Positions 46,418 to 56,159 of a stretch of 64,000 nucleotides of DNA are shown here, piece by piece. The stretch's first letter is position 1; each line of letters begins with the position of its first letter. Source of the stretch: an uncultured Aquiluna sp. Its GTDB lineage: Bacteria > Actinomycetota > Actinomycetes > Actinomycetales > Microbacteriaceae. Both the position numbers and the translations under genes were made by a program. The stretch spans positions 96,814-160,813 of the forward strand of contig CAJJAJ010000009.1 of NCBI GenBank assembly GCA_905182225.1. Reading direction: 5' to 3'. The notes beneath the pieces were generated by a model, which made no database searches, was not told where the DNA came from, and saw only the letters and a list, made by a program, of their open reading frames with translations.

Positions 46418-47490
46418 GTGGCTACTTCTTGAGCTTGTTCCTGTTCGCCGACGCCATTTTGAATCAGAATCTCAACCAGTTCTTTATAACTGACTCCACT
46501 GGCCTCAAATAGCGCCGGGTACATAGAAATTGGAGTAAACCCCGGCATGGTGTTCACCTCGGTAATGACCCAGCCTTTTTTGGTTAGGAAAAAATCAGTT
46601 CTCGCTAGCCCCTTGCAGCCAAGGGCTCTAAAAGCGGCCTTTGCAGCCTTTGCAAGCGATGACGCATCTTTGGCGCTCAGTTTCGCCGGTATTACAAGCT
46701 CTGCTCCGGCTCCAAGGTATTTGGCTTCGTAATCATAAAAGGGCCTGCCGGTGACAAGAATCTCGCCAGCCTTTGAAACCTGAAGGTCGCCGTTTGGAAT
46801 CTCTAGGACCGAACACTCGATTTCCCGACCCAAAACGCGTCTTTCAATCATTGCGGTTTGATCGTGGCTCAATGCAAGTTCAATAGCAGCTTCAAGCTCA
46901 TTTTCTTTCAGCACAAGGCTCACTCCCACCGAAGAACCGGACCTGGAGGGCTTAACAAAGGCATCGGGCTTCATAACTTTTTTGGCGCGAGTCAAGCAAG
47001 CACCTTTTGACTCTGCCCACTGCTGTTTGGTAATTACCTCTTCCGAGGCAACTGCTAATCCGACATCGCGAAACAGCGCCTTGGCCTGGACCTTGTCCAT
47101 TGCTAGCGCTGAGGCCATCACGCCATTGCCCACGTAGGGAATCTTGCAAAGCTGGAGCAGGCCCTGAATCGAGCCATCCTCTCCATTTGGACCGTGAAGC
47201 ACTGGAAATGCCAAGTGAATTTTTCCAAGAGAAATGCCTGAGGCCATTCGGAGTTCGCCTCCACCAAGTGGTAACAATAATTCCGGTGAATCTTCGCTGA
47301 CTTCAGGAAAGTCTTGAAGCTTCCATTCGGCGTTGACCGGCTCCAGAACGAAGCGCCCCGTTTTGGTAATCCCGACCGGGATAATCTCGTACTTTGTCGC
47401 ATCAATGGCAGTAAAAACACCAAGTGCCGTCACGCAGGAGACTGAATGCTCGCTGGATTCTCCTCCATAGATTAAGGCTATCCGCTGCAT
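46414..47490 (-). CDS. ddl: D-alanine--D-alanine ligase
   Basis: ATP-grasp ligase making the D-Ala-D-Ala dipeptide of peptidoglycan. The 358-residue protein has N-terminal ALIYGGESSEHSVSC, FPVLHGPNGEDGSIQG, FVKPSRSGSSVGVS (ATP-grasp lysine and glycine-rich loop), REIECSVLE and ARTDFFLTKKGWVITEVNTMPGF-type metal site (ITEVNTMPGFTPISMYP). Vancomycin-sensitive type (Y/F at the usual position was not checked). ATG shares one base with the gpsA stop. Confidence 0.95.
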   Translation of the reverse strand: MQRIALIYGGESSEHSVSCVTALGVFTAIDATKYEIIPVGITKTGRFVLEPVNAEWKLQDFPEVSEDSPELLLPLGGGELRMASGISLGKIHLAFPVLHGPNGEDGSIQGLLQLCKIPYVGNGVMASALAMDKVQAKALFRDVGLAVASEEVITKQQWAESKGACLTRAKKVMKPDAFVKPSRSGSSVGVSLVLKENELEAAIELALSHDQTAMIERRVLGREIECSVLEIPNGDLQVSKAGEILVTGRPFYDYEAKYLGAGAELVIPAKLSAKDASSLAKAAKAAFRALGCKGLARTDFFLTKKGWVITEVNTMPGFTPISMYPALFEASGVSYKELVEILIQNGVGEQEQAQEVAT

Positions 47491-48488
47491 TAGAACTCCA
47501 TCTCAACATCGTCGGCAAGGTTCAGCTGCTGACCAAAATCAGCCGGCTTCATGACCCCGTTTAGTACGTCGCTGACCTGCTGCACTATGGGCATATCTAT
47601 TCCAAGCCGCTGGGCGATCTCCAAAACGGGCTCCACTGAACTCAGGCCCTCCGCCGTCTGGTGCATGCGGCGAAGCACCTCAGGTTTGCTGTAGCCCTTG
47701 CCGAGCATCTCACCGGCCCTGAAGTTCCGTGACAGGTTTGACTCACTGGTTGCAATCAGGTCACCGAGACCAGCGAGTCCGAACATGGTTCTTCTCCTGG
47801 CGCCGTGCTCAATCGCGAAGTTTGTTATTTCACTTAGACCCCTGGTCATAATTGAAGCTTTTGTGTTTTGGCCATAACCCAAGCCGTTCACAATTCCGAT
47901 GGCAACTGCAATTAGATTTTTCAGAACACCACCAAGTTCGGTGCCAACCAGGTCCTGATTCGTAAACACTGTGAAGTACTGGTTCGAGCAAACCCTGGCA
48001 ACCTCAATCGCCCGATCTTGATCCTCGCAGGCGCAAACAGCTGCAGCCGGATCTCTGCGGGCAATTTCAAGAGCCAAGTTCGGACCAGAAAGCACGGCTA
48101 TTTGGGATTCCGGAACATTTGCCGCCTGGTGAATAACTTCACTCATTCGTGCGCCCGTGGACTGCTCTAGTCCCTTCATGAGGCTAATAACGGTCGCACC
48201 CTTGGGCATCAGATCTTTCCATTGGCCTAGGGTTTCTCGAAGAGACTGAGATGGGATAGCTATGTAGATCTGAGTGGCATCCAACAGAGCGGTTTCTAGG
48301 TCCGAGGTCGCAGTCAGAGCCTTTGGTAAATCAACGCCCGGAAGGTAGTCACCGTTTCTGGAAGTTTCATTAATCTCATCGGCTAGGTCCTGACGTCTCG
48401 ACCAAAGCACGACATCATTGCCACCATCAGCAATGACCTTGGCCACAGTTGTGCCCCAGCTACCAGCACCCATCACTGCGATCTTCAT
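47490..48488 (-). CDS. gpsA: Glycerol-3-phosphate dehydrogenase (NAD(P)+)
   Basis: Reduces dihydroxyacetone phosphate to sn-glycerol 3-phosphate for phospholipid synthesis. The 332-residue protein has the nucleotide loop VMGAGSWGTTVAKV (about 4-17), AIPSQSLRETL, GLEQSTGARMSEV, VLSGPNLALEIA and the catalytic KNLIAVAIGIVNGLGYG. Its ATG overlaps the plsC stop (ATGA), and it is followed by ddl with one-base overlap. The plsC-gpsA-ddl order is standard for actinobacteria. Confidence 0.96.
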   Translation of the reverse strand: MKIAVMGAGSWGTTVAKVIADGGNDVVLWSRRQDLADEINETSRNGDYLPGVDLPKALTATSDLETALLDATQIYIAIPSQSLRETLGQWKDLMPKGATVISLMKGLEQSTGARMSEVIHQAANVPESQIAVLSGPNLALEIARRDPAAAVCACEDQDRAIEVARVCSNQYFTVFTNQDLVGTELGGVLKNLIAVAIGIVNGLGYGQNTKASIMTRGLSEITNFAIEHGARRRTMFGLAGLGDLIATSESNLSRNFRAGEMLGKGYSKPEVLRRMHQTAEGLSSVEPVLEIAQRLGIDMPIVQQVSDVLNGVMKPADFGQQLNLADDVEMEF

Positions 48489-49252
48489 TTGCCGTCTTTT
48501 CTAAAATTTCCAGTTTGCGTCTGGCCCTTATCGATTGGATCCCACAATTTTTCAGGAGGGGTTTCGCCTCTCATCTGACCAACAAGGTTTGCAACTTCGC
48601 GCATAATCCTGTCCGTGGCATCAGCCATTTCTTTTGCGGTCAGGGCATCATTTTTTGGCTTCTCAAAATAGATTGGCTTGCCGATTTCGACTCGAACTGT
48701 GTGGAAAGGGTTTGGTCGAAACTTCTTGGAGTAGTTACCAAGCACCTTTTCGACGCCCCAGTGCGCCGCTGGCACGACCGGTAGGCCAAGCTCAAGCGCG
48801 AGCCTAATTGCACCACTTTTACCGCGCATCGGCCATAGGTCCGGATCCCTGGTCAACGTTCCCTCCGGGAACACTATGACGACCTGCCCGGCCGCCAGGT
48901 ACTCCTTGGCCACGCGAAGCGGCTCCTCGTTGGACTTACCGCCACGATAAACCGGGATCTGACCCACTTTTGGAAGAATTTTTCCCACTACGGGGATCCG
49001 AAATAGTGACTCTTTGGCTAGGTAATGCGGAATTCGCTTCATGTGGATGTAGACAGAGTAGGCAAATGCGAATGGATCCAGGTAGCTTACGTGGTTCCCC
49101 ACCAAAATGTAGCCACCCCTTGGCAAGTTCTCAATTCCTGAGGTTTTTATGTTGAAAAACAATCGAAGCACGGGCGCCATTACGCCGGCTACCAGCCTGA
49201 ATTGCCAGTTTCTTTGGTCTTCAAACTTATTCGATGCCGATGATGCCGTCAT
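48485..49252 (-). CDS. plsC: 1-acyl-sn-glycerol-3-phosphate acyltransferase
   Basis: Acylates lysophosphatidic acid to phosphatidic acid at the membrane. The 255-residue protein has the catalytic NHxxxxD motif in GNHVSYLDPFAFA (about 51-64), the substrate block VIVFPEGTLTRDPDLWP, and PVVPAAHWG. A short hydrophobic segment near 30 may anchor it. It lies 5 bases after murA and overlaps gpsA by four bases. Confidence 0.93.
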   Translation of the reverse strand: MTASSASNKFEDQRNWQFRLVAGVMAPVLRLFFNIKTSGIENLPRGGYILVGNHVSYLDPFAFAYSVYIHMKRIPHYLAKESLFRIPVVGKILPKVGQIPVYRGGKSNEEPLRVAKEYLAAGQVVIVFPEGTLTRDPDLWPMRGKSGAIRLALELGLPVVPAAHWGVEKVLGNYSKKFRPNPFHTVRVEIGKPIYFEKPKNDALTAKEMADATDRIMREVANLVGQMRGETPPEKLWDPIDKGQTQTGNFRKDGK

Positions 49253-49257
49253 TTTTT

Positions 49258-50574
49258 CTAACCTTCAATCTGAAAGTCGGCCCCGAGGTCTTGAAGCTTG
49301 TCGATAAAGCGCTCATAGCCCCTTGAAATCAATTGAACGTTCGAAACATTTGAGGTTCCTTCGGCAGCGAGAGCGGCAACAACGTGAGAGAAGCCACCGC
49401 GCAAGTCTGGAACCCGAATGTCTGCACCGCGCAACGGAGTCGGACCGGAGATGACAGCGGAGTGATTAAAGTTCCGCTGACCAAAACGGCAAGGATTGCC
49501 GCCCAAACATTCACGATAGATCTGTATTTGAGCGCCCATTTTGTTGAGTGCTTCGGTGAAGCCAAATCGGTTTTCATAAACCGTCTCGTGCACAATTGAC
49601 AAACCTTGAGCCTGGGTGAGAGCTACCACCAGGGGCTGCTGCCAGTCAGTCATGAATCCCGGATGAACATCAGTTTCAATAACTACAGGTTGAAGTTCCG
49701 AGCCGGGGTGATAAAAGCGAATTCCGGCAGGTTCAATCTCAAACTCGCCACCTACTTTTCGGAAGGTGTTTAGAAATGTCATCATTTCTATTTGCTGGGC
49801 ACCGCCGACGAAGATATCGCCCTTCGTGGCAAGAGCTGCGGCCGCCCAGGAGGCCGCTTCATTTCGGTCAAACAATGCCTTATGGGTATATCCCTTGAGC
49901 TGCTTTACGCCCTCGATCCTTATTACCCGATCAGTATCAACCGAGATGACGGCGCCCATCTTTTGCAGGATTGCAATTAGGTCAATGATTTCGGGCTCAA
50001 TGGCCGCACCACGAAGTTCTGTCAGGCCCTTGGCTGTTGTCGCTGAAAGAAGAACCTGCTCGGTAGCACCAACCGATGGATATGGAAGGTCTATTTTTGC
50101 GGCAACTAGCCCATCTGGAGCGCTGAGTCGAGTTCCAGTAGGAAGCTTCTCAATTACCGCGCCGAACTGCCTAAGAACATCAAAGTGAAAATCAACTGGT
50201 CGGTCACCGATTTCGCAGCCTCCAAGACCCGGAATAAAGGCTTCCCCTAGGCGATGAAGCAGCGGACCACAAAACAGAATTGGAATTCTAGATGAGCCGG
50301 CGTGGGCGTCAATGTCGACGATTCTTGCCTGCTCAACGTTTGAGGGGTCCAGCGTCATGTTGCCAGTTTTAGGATCGTGAGTGATTGTCACGCCGTGAAG
50401 GTTGAGAAGTCTTTCAACAACTTCCACGTCTGAAATATGAGGGACATCCAAGAGCGTCGAGGGAGTTTCGCCCAGCAGTGCTGCCACCATGGCTTTGGTC
50501 ACCAAGTTCTTGGCGCCCTTTAGGTCAACCCTGCCTTTTAGTGGCTTGCCACCCTCGATCCGAATCAGGCTCAA
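49258..50574 (-). CDS. murA: UDP-N-acetylglucosamine 1-carboxyvinyltransferase
   Basis: Transfers enolpyruvyl from PEP to UDP-GlcNAc, the first committed step of peptidoglycan synthesis. The 438-residue EPT-fold protein has GGKPLKGRVDLKGAKNLVTK at the start and the loop IPGLGGCEIGDRPVDFHFD (about 120-138), in which the Cys sits at the fosfomycin-target position. PEP-binding arginines are visible, such as LRGAAIEPEI and TSNVSNVQLISRGYERF. The start is TTG, directly at the leuD stop. Placement after leuCD is the usual actinobacterial arrangement. Confidence 0.95.
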   Translation of the reverse strand: MSLIRIEGGKPLKGRVDLKGAKNLVTKAMVAALLGETPSTLLDVPHISDVEVVERLLNLHGVTITHDPKTGNMTLDPSNVEQARIVDIDAHAGSSRIPILFCGPLLHRLGEAFIPGLGGCEIGDRPVDFHFDVLRQFGAVIEKLPTGTRLSAPDGLVAAKIDLPYPSVGATEQVLLSATTAKGLTELRGAAIEPEIIDLIAILQKMGAVISVDTDRVIRIEGVKQLKGYTHKALFDRNEAASWAAAALATKGDIFVGGAQQIEMMTFLNTFRKVGGEFEIEPAGIRFYHPGSELQPVVIETDVHPGFMTDWQQPLVVALTQAQGLSIVHETVYENRFGFTEALNKMGAQIQIYRECLGGNPCRFGQRNFNHSAVISGPTPLRGADIRVPDLRGGFSHVVAALAAEGTSNVSNVQLISRGYERFIDKLQDLGADFQIEG

Positions 50575-51177
50575 TCAAACTCCCTTGGCTGGCAGAGTCT
50601 TGGGTTTCCAAGACTCTCTTTTGGCTTCGTAGGCCGCTATCGCATCTTCACTCTGGAGGGTTATTCCGATATCGTCAAGCCCCTCGGTAAGACGCCACTT
50701 AGTGTATTCATCGATTTCAAATCGAACCACGACTTCATTCACTTGAATTTCTTGGCTTGGAAGGTCGACGGTTATTTTGGCGGCGGGGTCTGCCTCAATC
50801 TGCTCCCAAAGAGTTTCGGTGTCGGCGTCGGTGATGACTCCAGCGATTAAGCCTTGCTTGCCAGAATTTCCAAGAAATATGTCCGCAAATTTGGAGCTAA
50901 ACACCGCCTTGAAGCCGTAGTCCCTGAGTGCCCATACTGCATGCTCTCTTGAAGAGCCAGTCCCGAAGTCAGATCCGGCAACAAGAACTTCAGCTCCTTG
51001 GTAACTTGGATTATTCAACACAAAATCAGGGTTCTGACGCCAGTTAGCAAATAACCCGTCTTCGAATCCAGTTTTGGTAATTCGTTTCAAGAAAACGGCT
51101 GGGATTATCTGGTCGGTATCGACGTTGCTTATCTTTAGGGGCATGCCAGTGCCGGTGAACTGAGTAACTTTTTCCAT
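50575..51177 (-). CDS. leuD: 3-isopropylmalate dehydratase small subunit
   Basis: Small subunit of the leucine-pathway isomerase (2-isopropylmalate to 3-isopropylmalate). The 200-residue swivel-domain protein has [15 protein letters not shown] (about 19-33), [17 protein letters not shown] (about 68-84) and the closing [17 protein letters not shown] segment. The ATG shares a base with the leuC stop (TAATG), and the stop touches the murA start. Length is usual for the family. Confidence 0.95.
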   Translation of the reverse strand: MEKVTQFTGTGMPLKISNVDTDQIIPAVFLKRITKTGFEDGLFANWRQNPDFVLNNPSYQGAEVLVAGSDFGTGSSREHAVWALRDYGFKAVFSSKFADIFLGNSGKQGLIAGVITDADTETLWEQIEADPAAKITVDLPSQEIQVNEVVVRFEIDEYTKWRLTEGLDDIGITLQSEDAIAAYEAKRESWKPKTLPAKGV

Positions 51178-52592
51178 TACTGCTCCAAGTCTGCAGGGGA
51201 AGAAAGTGTCCCTCTGATTGCTGTTGCCGCTGCCACCATCGGGGAAACCAAATGGGTTCTTGCGCCTTTGCCCTGACGGCCCTCAAAGTTTCGGTTCGAA
51301 GTCGAAGCCGCGCGCTCCCCCGGCGCAAGCTGGTCTGGATTCATTCCCAGGCACATTGAGCAACCGGCAAATCGCCAGTCTGCACCAAAGTCGACAAAAA
51401 CTTTGTCTAAGCCCTCTTCTTCAGCCTGAAGTCTCACCTTTTGAGAACCGGGAACCACCATCATGCGGATCCCCGGTGCCATAACCTGGCCGCGGATAAT
51501 GTCTGCGGCTGCCCGAAGGTCTTCGATTCTTGCGTTCGTGCAGGAACCCAAGAAGACTGTGTCAACCGCAATGTCTTTCATCTTCGTTCCGGCCTTGAGG
51601 TCCATGTACGCCAGGGCCTTTATTGCGGCAGCCTTTTGGCTCGGATCATCGAAGCTGTCCGGGTCTGGAATGCTATCCATGAGCGAGACGCCCTGACCGG
51701 GATTCGTGCCCCAGGTGACAAAAGGATCCAGGGTATCGGCATCAATAAAGACTTCGGCATCGAAGACTGCATCGGGGTCCGTGGTCAGTTCGCTCCAGTC
51801 GTTCAGCGCCTGATCCCAATCCGCTCCTTGAGGAGCGTGAGGCTTGTCTTGGAGGTAGTCAAAAGTGACTTGATCGGGCGCGATTATTCCAGCTCTAGCG
51901 CCTGCCTCAATCGACATGTTGCAGATGGTCATGCGACCCTCCATGGACAATGACCTAATCGCGCTTCCGCGATACTCAAGAACGTAACCTTGACCACCAC
52001 CGGTTGAGATTTTGGAAATGACAGCCAGAATAATGTCCTTGGCGCTAACGCCCTTGCGGAGCGTGCCCTCGACATTGATAGCCATGGTCTTGAATGGCTG
52101 AAGCGGCAAAGTTTGGGTTGCCAAAACATGCTCAACTTCGCTTGTTCCAATTCCCATGGCCAGTGCTCCAAAGGCGCCGTGAGTTGAAGTGTGCGAATCG
52201 CCGCAAACAACGGTCAGTCCCGGCATTGTTAGCCCCAACTGCGGGCCAACAACGTGAACTATGCCTTGGTTTTTATCGCCGAGCGAGTGGATACGAATAT
52301 CGAACTCTCGAGTGTTATCCCTCAGGGCCTGAACCTGCGCTCTGGAGGTGGGATCCACAATTGGCAGGTGAATGTCTTGCGTAGGAGTGTTGTGGTCCTC
52401 AGTGGCGATTGTCAGGTCTCTACGCCTGACGTCTCTGCCAGCCTGTCGCAGACCATCAAAAGCCTGCGGGCTAGTTACTTCATGAATCAAATGCAGATCG
52501 ATATATAAAAGATCCGGAGCGCCGTTTTCGCCCTTCAAAACCAAGTGGTCTCGCCACAGTTTCTCTGCCAAAGTCAATGGCTTACTAGACAC
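51177..52592 (-). CDS. leuC: 3-isopropylmalate dehydratase large subunit
   Basis: Aconitase-family Fe-S enzyme of leucine synthesis. The 471-residue protein has DHNTPT and [19 protein letters not shown] (about 130-148), plus the [4Fe-4S] cysteines in FLGSCTNAR (one) and the [13 protein letters not shown] pair. GTG start 52592 is preceded by GAGGTGA six bases upstream, a good ribosome site. First gene of the run leuC-leuD-murA-plsC-gpsA-ddl, divergent from an MFS gene 56 bases away. leuB is 7 kb downstream in another operon. Confidence 0.96.
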   Translation of the reverse strand: MSSKPLTLAEKLWRDHLVLKGENGAPDLLYIDLHLIHEVTSPQAFDGLRQAGRDVRRRDLTIATEDHNTPTQDIHLPIVDPTSRAQVQALRDNTREFDIRIHSLGDKNQGIVHVVGPQLGLTMPGLTVVCGDSHTSTHGAFGALAMGIGTSEVEHVLATQTLPLQPFKTMAINVEGTLRKGVSAKDIILAVISKISTGGGQGYVLEYRGSAIRSLSMEGRMTICNMSIEAGARAGIIAPDQVTFDYLQDKPHAPQGADWDQALNDWSELTTDPDAVFDAEVFIDADTLDPFVTWGTNPGQGVSLMDSIPDPDSFDDPSQKAAAIKALAYMDLKAGTKMKDIAVDTVFLGSCTNARIEDLRAAADIIRGQVMAPGIRMMVVPGSQKVRLQAEEEGLDKVFVDFGADWRFAGCSMCLGMNPDQLAPGERAASTSNRNFEGRQGKGARTHLVSPMVAAATAIRGTLSSPADLEQ

Positions 52593-52648
52593 CTAAATCA
52601 CCTCGCGATTGCGTAGACCCTTACTTTATCGCAAAGGACTAGCCTTTG

Positions 52649-53887
52649 ATGGTGCAGGACTTTACAGAAGAGCAACTTCTCTCCCTCCAGAAAAGAACGG
52701 TAAAGGTTCTTTCACTTGGTCAGTCTCTGGGTGGTTTTGGTCTTGGAGCGACATTGTCCGTTGGCGCTCTTCTAGCGGTTGAACTTTCTGGAACCACCGC
52801 CTGGTCTGGAGCGGCTGCAACCCTGAGCACCCTTGGCTCCGCAGCGGTCGCGATACCACTTGCAAACCTGGCTTTTAGGCGAGGTCGCCGCGTCTCCTTG
52901 GCCTTCGGAGCATTTTTGGCGGTCTTGGGCGCCACAATTATGATTTTGGCAACCTACACACAGTCCTTCCCGGTCGAAATTGTTGCGCTGCTATTTTTGG
53001 GTGCCGGCTCAGCGGTATCGCTGCAGGCGCGCTTCGCGGCGGCAGACATTCCAACCGGGAAACCAAAGGGAAGAGACTTATCACTGGTTGTTTGGGCCAC
53101 GACCTTGGGTGCGGTGATCGGGCCGAATTTGATCGGGCCTGGAGAAACACTTGGTCTTTGGCTCGGAATGCCAAACTTGGCAGGCCCCTTCTTGTTTACC
53201 ATTGCCGCCCAATTATGTTCCACCTTGGTTTTCTGGTTCGGGCTGCGTCCAGACCCTCTGATTGTCGCCCGTGACATCGCGGGGCTTGACCCGAAGCAAA
53301 AAAACGCAAGCTTGAAAGATGCCCTGGAAGTTGTTCGAGAGTTCCCGCTTGCCGGCTACGCGGTGCTGACGATTGCTTTGAGTCACATGGTTATGGTTTC
53401 AGTGATGTCGATGACTCCAGCTCATCTAAACGCGGAGGGCCACTCGCTGGCGGATGTTGGCTTCACAATATCGCTGCACATCGCCGGTATGTATGCACTT
53501 TCGCCGGTCTTCGGCTGGCTAACTGACAAATTTGGTGCCATAAAAATAGTCATCGCAGGCCAGCTCATTTCTCTGACTTCGCTGGCGGTGTCAGGATTTT
53601 GGCAGTCCGAGTTTTACGCAGTAGTTTTAGGTCTTTTCTTGTTAGGTCTCGGGTGGTCGGCCTCCACGGTTGCAGCTAGCGCACTACTTAGCGAAACCCT
53701 TGCCACCGGCCAGCGCAGCAAGGTTCAGGGGTTTAGCGACTCACTGATGAACCTCTCGGGGGCTTTTGGTGGAGCAATATCGGGCATCATATTGACGATG
53801 TTCACCTTCGGGGGCCTGAACGCTGCGGCACTAGTGCCCGTAGTGTTTATCACTTTGGCCACCAGCTACTCAAAGAAGTGGCGCTAA
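52649..53887 (+). CDS. Major facilitator superfamily transporter
   Basis: A 412-residue protein with about twelve hydrophobic helices. A first half with GQSLGGFGLGATLSVGALL and a basic motif A-like loop (FRRGRRVSLAFG) is followed by a charged central loop and a second half with the repeat motif GWLTDKFGAIKIVI. ATG 52649 has AAGGA ten bases upstream; the TTG just before it is a weaker start. Divergent from leuC; followed by a terminator that serves the opposite-strand tRNA-Glu. The substrate cannot be inferred. Confidence 0.88.
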   Translation: MVQDFTEEQLLSLQKRTVKVLSLGQSLGGFGLGATLSVGALLAVELSGTTAWSGAAATLSTLGSAAVAIPLANLAFRRGRRVSLAFGAFLAVLGATIMILATYTQSFPVEIVALLFLGAGSAVSLQARFAAADIPTGKPKGRDLSLVVWATTLGAVIGPNLIGPGETLGLWLGMPNLAGPFLFTIAAQLCSTLVFWFGLRPDPLIVARDIAGLDPKQKNASLKDALEVVREFPLAGYAVLTIALSHMVMVSVMSMTPAHLNAEGHSLADVGFTISLHIAGMYALSPVFGWLTDKFGAIKIVIAGQLISLTSLAVSGFWQSEFYAVVLGLFLLGLGWSASTVAASALLSETLATGQRSKVQGFSDSLMNLSGAFGGAISGIILTMFTFGGLNAAALVPVVFITLATSYSKKWR

Positions 53888-53888
53888 C

Positions 53889-53929
53889 AAAAAAACTCGC
53901 TCCCAAGATTAATAACCCTTGGAAGCGAG
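53889..53929 (-). terminator. Intrinsic terminator downstream of tRNA-Glu
   Basis: Stem CTCGCTcCCAAG (53896-53907) pairs with CTTGGaAGCGAG (53918-53929), 11 of 12 positions, and on the minus strand is followed by seven T (53895-53889). This fits termination of the tRNA-Glu transcript, which ends seven bases before. On the plus strand the run after the stem is weak (AATTT), so it may only partly end MFS transcription. Confidence 0.88.
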
Positions 53930-53935
53930 AATTTG

Positions 53936-54008
53936 TGACTCCAGCGGGATTCGAACCCGCGCTACTGCCGTGAGAGGGCAGCGTCCTAGGCCGCTAAACG
54001 ATGGAGCC
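53936..54008 (-). tRNA. tRNA-Glu (anticodon CTC)
   Basis: The minus strand folds as GGCTCCA/TGGAGTC acceptor, CTGCC/GGCAG anticodon stem around CTCTCAC (anticodon CTC) and T arm GCGGG-TTCGAAT-CCCGC, with discriminator A. It reads GAG codons. It lies directly upstream of a terminator and 2.2 kb from gltX, which charges it. CCA is not encoded. Confidence 0.94.
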
Positions 54009-54053
54009 GTTTGCAACTTGAGAAGTCTGCCATAAATACCCCCTGTTGGCAAT

Positions 54054-54947
54054 CTATCTGCTGAGCAGCCGAAGCGCTCCAGGGTGGACCTCTGCGGAGA
54101 ACGGAGCATTGCCCACAAGCTCTCCATCGCAGGTCACCGGGTAGTTTTCATTGCTAATTTTTATTGACTTCGCCTTGAAGATTTCGACCTCGGGAAACCT
54201 TAGGTGTTTACCCTTGTAGACCGTGGGAAATATGCGAAGTAGGCGTGCTCTTGAAACCTTGTGCAAAATGAAAACTTCCAGCTCACCATCGGTGATGTCC
54301 GAGTTCGGTGAGATCATCATGCCACCGCCAAAGTTTTTCACATTCGCAACCCCACACAGCATTGCCTCAATCACGCGCTTTTCACCATCGACATCAAGGT
54401 GGTACTCAATGGCATTGAAAGAAGGGAGCTCGAGCAGGAGTGCCGCGATGTAGCTATTGGGGCCCTTGGGCCAACGAAGTGAATTGGCCCGCGTCGCGCA
54501 CAGCGCATCAAAGCCACCTGAAATTGATCCCATCGACCAAATTTCCTTGCCGGAAACACTCACCTTCATCGCGTCGACTCTTTTTGGCGAGCCGAGTGAA
54601 TCCACGATGTTCTTGACCGCTGCAGGAATGTTGGTCAGATCAATCTTTAGTTCACGAGCTTGGTCGTTCCCAGACCCTGCTGGGATTATGCCCAGCGGTA
54701 TTTGATTTGGAATCGCTATTCCAGCGCAGAGTTGGGTGGTTCCGTCCCCGCCGACTGCAACTAATGCCGATATCTCTTGAAGTCGAATCAATTCCTCGGC
54801 CTTTTTCTTCGCTTCCAGAGCTGTGCCGGCAGAAAGATTGATTACAGCAATACCGGCTTTCGCAAATGTTTCAAATACTTGCTCGCCAATAATCGCTGCT
54901 CCTCCACGATTGGCTTTGGGGTTAACAATTATTCCGAGTGGCTTCAT
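54054..54947 (-). CDS. Diacylglycerol/lipid kinase family protein (YegS/DgkB-like)
   Basis: ATP-dependent kinase, probably of diacylglycerol or a related lipid. From ATG 54947 it is 297 residues: IVNPKANRGG, the nucleotide motif AVGGDGTTQLCAG (about 66-78) and IPAGSGNDQAREL are hallmarks of the DAGK catalytic domain; the C-terminal beta domain follows. A GTG at 54953 is in frame, but AGGA lies seven bases before the ATG. It is upstream of tRNA-Glu on the same strand. Confidence 0.9.
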   Translation of the reverse strand: MKPLGIIVNPKANRGGAAIIGEQVFETFAKAGIAVINLSAGTALEAKKKAEELIRLQEISALVAVGGDGTTQLCAGIAIPNQIPLGIIPAGSGNDQARELKIDLTNIPAAVKNIVDSLGSPKRVDAMKVSVSGKEIWSMGSISGGFDALCATRANSLRWPKGPNSYIAALLLELPSFNAIEYHLDVDGEKRVIEAMLCGVANVKNFGGGMMISPNSDITDGELEVFILHKVSRARLLRIFPTVYKGKHLRFPEVEIFKAKSIKISNENYPVTCDGELVGNAPFSAEVHPGALRLLSR

Positions 54948-55001
54948 CGACACTTCCTAACATTCAATGAGATAAACATAGACTGAAGTCAAGGAGCCCA
55001 A

Positions 55002-55643
55002 ATGAAAATAACCAAGTTCGACCATGCACTTTTGTCGATAGAAGTCGACTCAAAAATGGTTGTTATTGACCCGGGCAGCTATTCAAACAAGCTTCCAGGG
55101 TTCAAGAATGTAGCAGCAATTTGCCTCACCCACATTCACGAAGACCACAGCTACAAGCCACACGTTGAAAAAATCATGCTTGAAAACCCCGACGCTCAAA
55201 TTTTTGGTCCCGCTGAAGTCGCCCAAAAACTAGGCGGACTGCCCGTCCAGGTCGTGTACCACGGCGACCACTTCGAGGTTTCGGGCTTTGAACTTGATTT
55301 TTCCGGGGACTTACACGAACAAATTCACCGGAGTATTCCCCTGATTCAGAACACCGGTGTCACGGTGAACAGAACTCTCTACTACCCCGGTGACAGCTAC
55401 ACGATCCCGGAAAATAAAGTTAACGTTTTAGCCTGTCCGACAAGCGCTCCTTGGATCAAAATTGCCGACGTCATGGATTTTATTGCGGCGGTGAAGCCAG
55501 AAACGCTTTTCCCAACCCACAACGCACTACTTAGCGACAATGGCCACGAGCTTTACAATCACAGGATCAGCGAGGTTACCAAGGAAAACGGCGGTAACTT
55601 CGTTTCTCTCAAGCCTGGTCAAAGCCTAGAAGTAGAGGTCTAG
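55002..55643 (+). CDS. Metallo-beta-lactamase-fold metal-dependent hydrolase
   Basis: A 213-residue UPF0173-like MBL-fold hydrolase. The first metal site is LTHIHEDHSYK (about 44-54), then FSGDLHEQIH, YYPGDSYTIP and FPTHNALLS supply the other expected ligands. The order HxHxDH, later H/D/H, matches the fold. The strong ribosome site AAGGAG lies seven bases before the ATG. Substrate unknown. It faces the small membrane protein gene, 8 bases from its stop. Confidence 0.88.
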   Translation: MKITKFDHALLSIEVDSKMVVIDPGSYSNKLPGFKNVAAICLTHIHEDHSYKPHVEKIMLENPDAQIFGPAEVAQKLGGLPVQVVYHGDHFEVSGFELDFSGDLHEQIHRSIPLIQNTGVTVNRTLYYPGDSYTIPENKVNVLACPTSAPWIKIADVMDFIAAVKPETLFPTHNALLSDNGHELYNHRISEVTKENGGNFVSLKPGQSLEVEV

Positions 55644-55651
55644 GGCCCTAG

Positions 55652-56035
55652 TTAGAAGGCGACGATCACTGCCGCGAGCAGCATTGCGACCGTCGGTCCA
55701 GACCAGAGCTTCTTTTGCTTCAGATTTTTAGCAGTATTTGCAATTAAAGCTTGCGCTGTGGCAATGGCAACCAGAACCCAATTCACCAACGCATTGCCGT
55801 CAGGATCGAGGATGGGTGTGAACAAACCCAACTGCGCCAAGTAGTGGCCGACGATTACTATGAAAACAAAGAAGAGCCCGAGGCTCAGTGCTCGACGTGA
55901 AAAGCGCAACTCGCCATTTGGGCTTTCGCCCTGAACATATTCGGCCAATGGTGCCCCAAGGGCAATTGCAAGATGGAATAAAGCTGCTGCTAGATAGGCA
56001 AGAACCAAAAAACTGGAGGAAAACGCATCAAGCAT
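55652..56035 (-). CDS. Small four-helix membrane protein
   Basis: A 127-residue protein with about four hydrophobic segments (residues 8-28, 50-70, 83-101, 110-126) and a charged loop QGESPNGELRFSRRA. I do not recognise a specific family, though short proteins of this shape are common in Microbacteriaceae. GGAGG lies five bases before the ATG, so it is probably real. It lies just downstream of tRNA-Gln on the same strand. Confidence 0.7.
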   Translation of the reverse strand: MLDAFSSSFLVLAYLAAALFHLAIALGAPLAEYVQGESPNGELRFSRRALSLGLFFVFIVIVGHYLAQLGLFTPILDPDGNALVNWVLVAIATAQALIANTAKNLKQKKLWSGPTVAMLLAAVIVAF

Positions 56036-56057
56036 CTTTTCCTCCAGTAGCTACTGG

Positions 56058-56129
56058 CTGGGGTACCTGGACTCGAACCAAGAACAAATGAACCAGAATC
56101 ATCCGTGTTGCCAATTACACCATACCCCA
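56058..56129 (-). tRNA. tRNA-Gln (anticodon CTG)
   Basis: Folded arms: acceptor TGGGGTA/TACCCCA, anticodon stem GATGA/TCATT with loop TTCTGGT (CTG), T arm CTTGG-TTCGAGT-CCAGG, discriminator G. The weak T1-A72 pair at the acceptor end is a tRNA-Gln trait. It is 30 bases beyond the gltX stop on the same strand. In actinobacteria GltX charges it with Glu and GatCAB amidates it. Confidence 0.93.
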
Positions 56130-56159
56130 AGGGTCGGACCCAAGGCCCGATGCCCTATC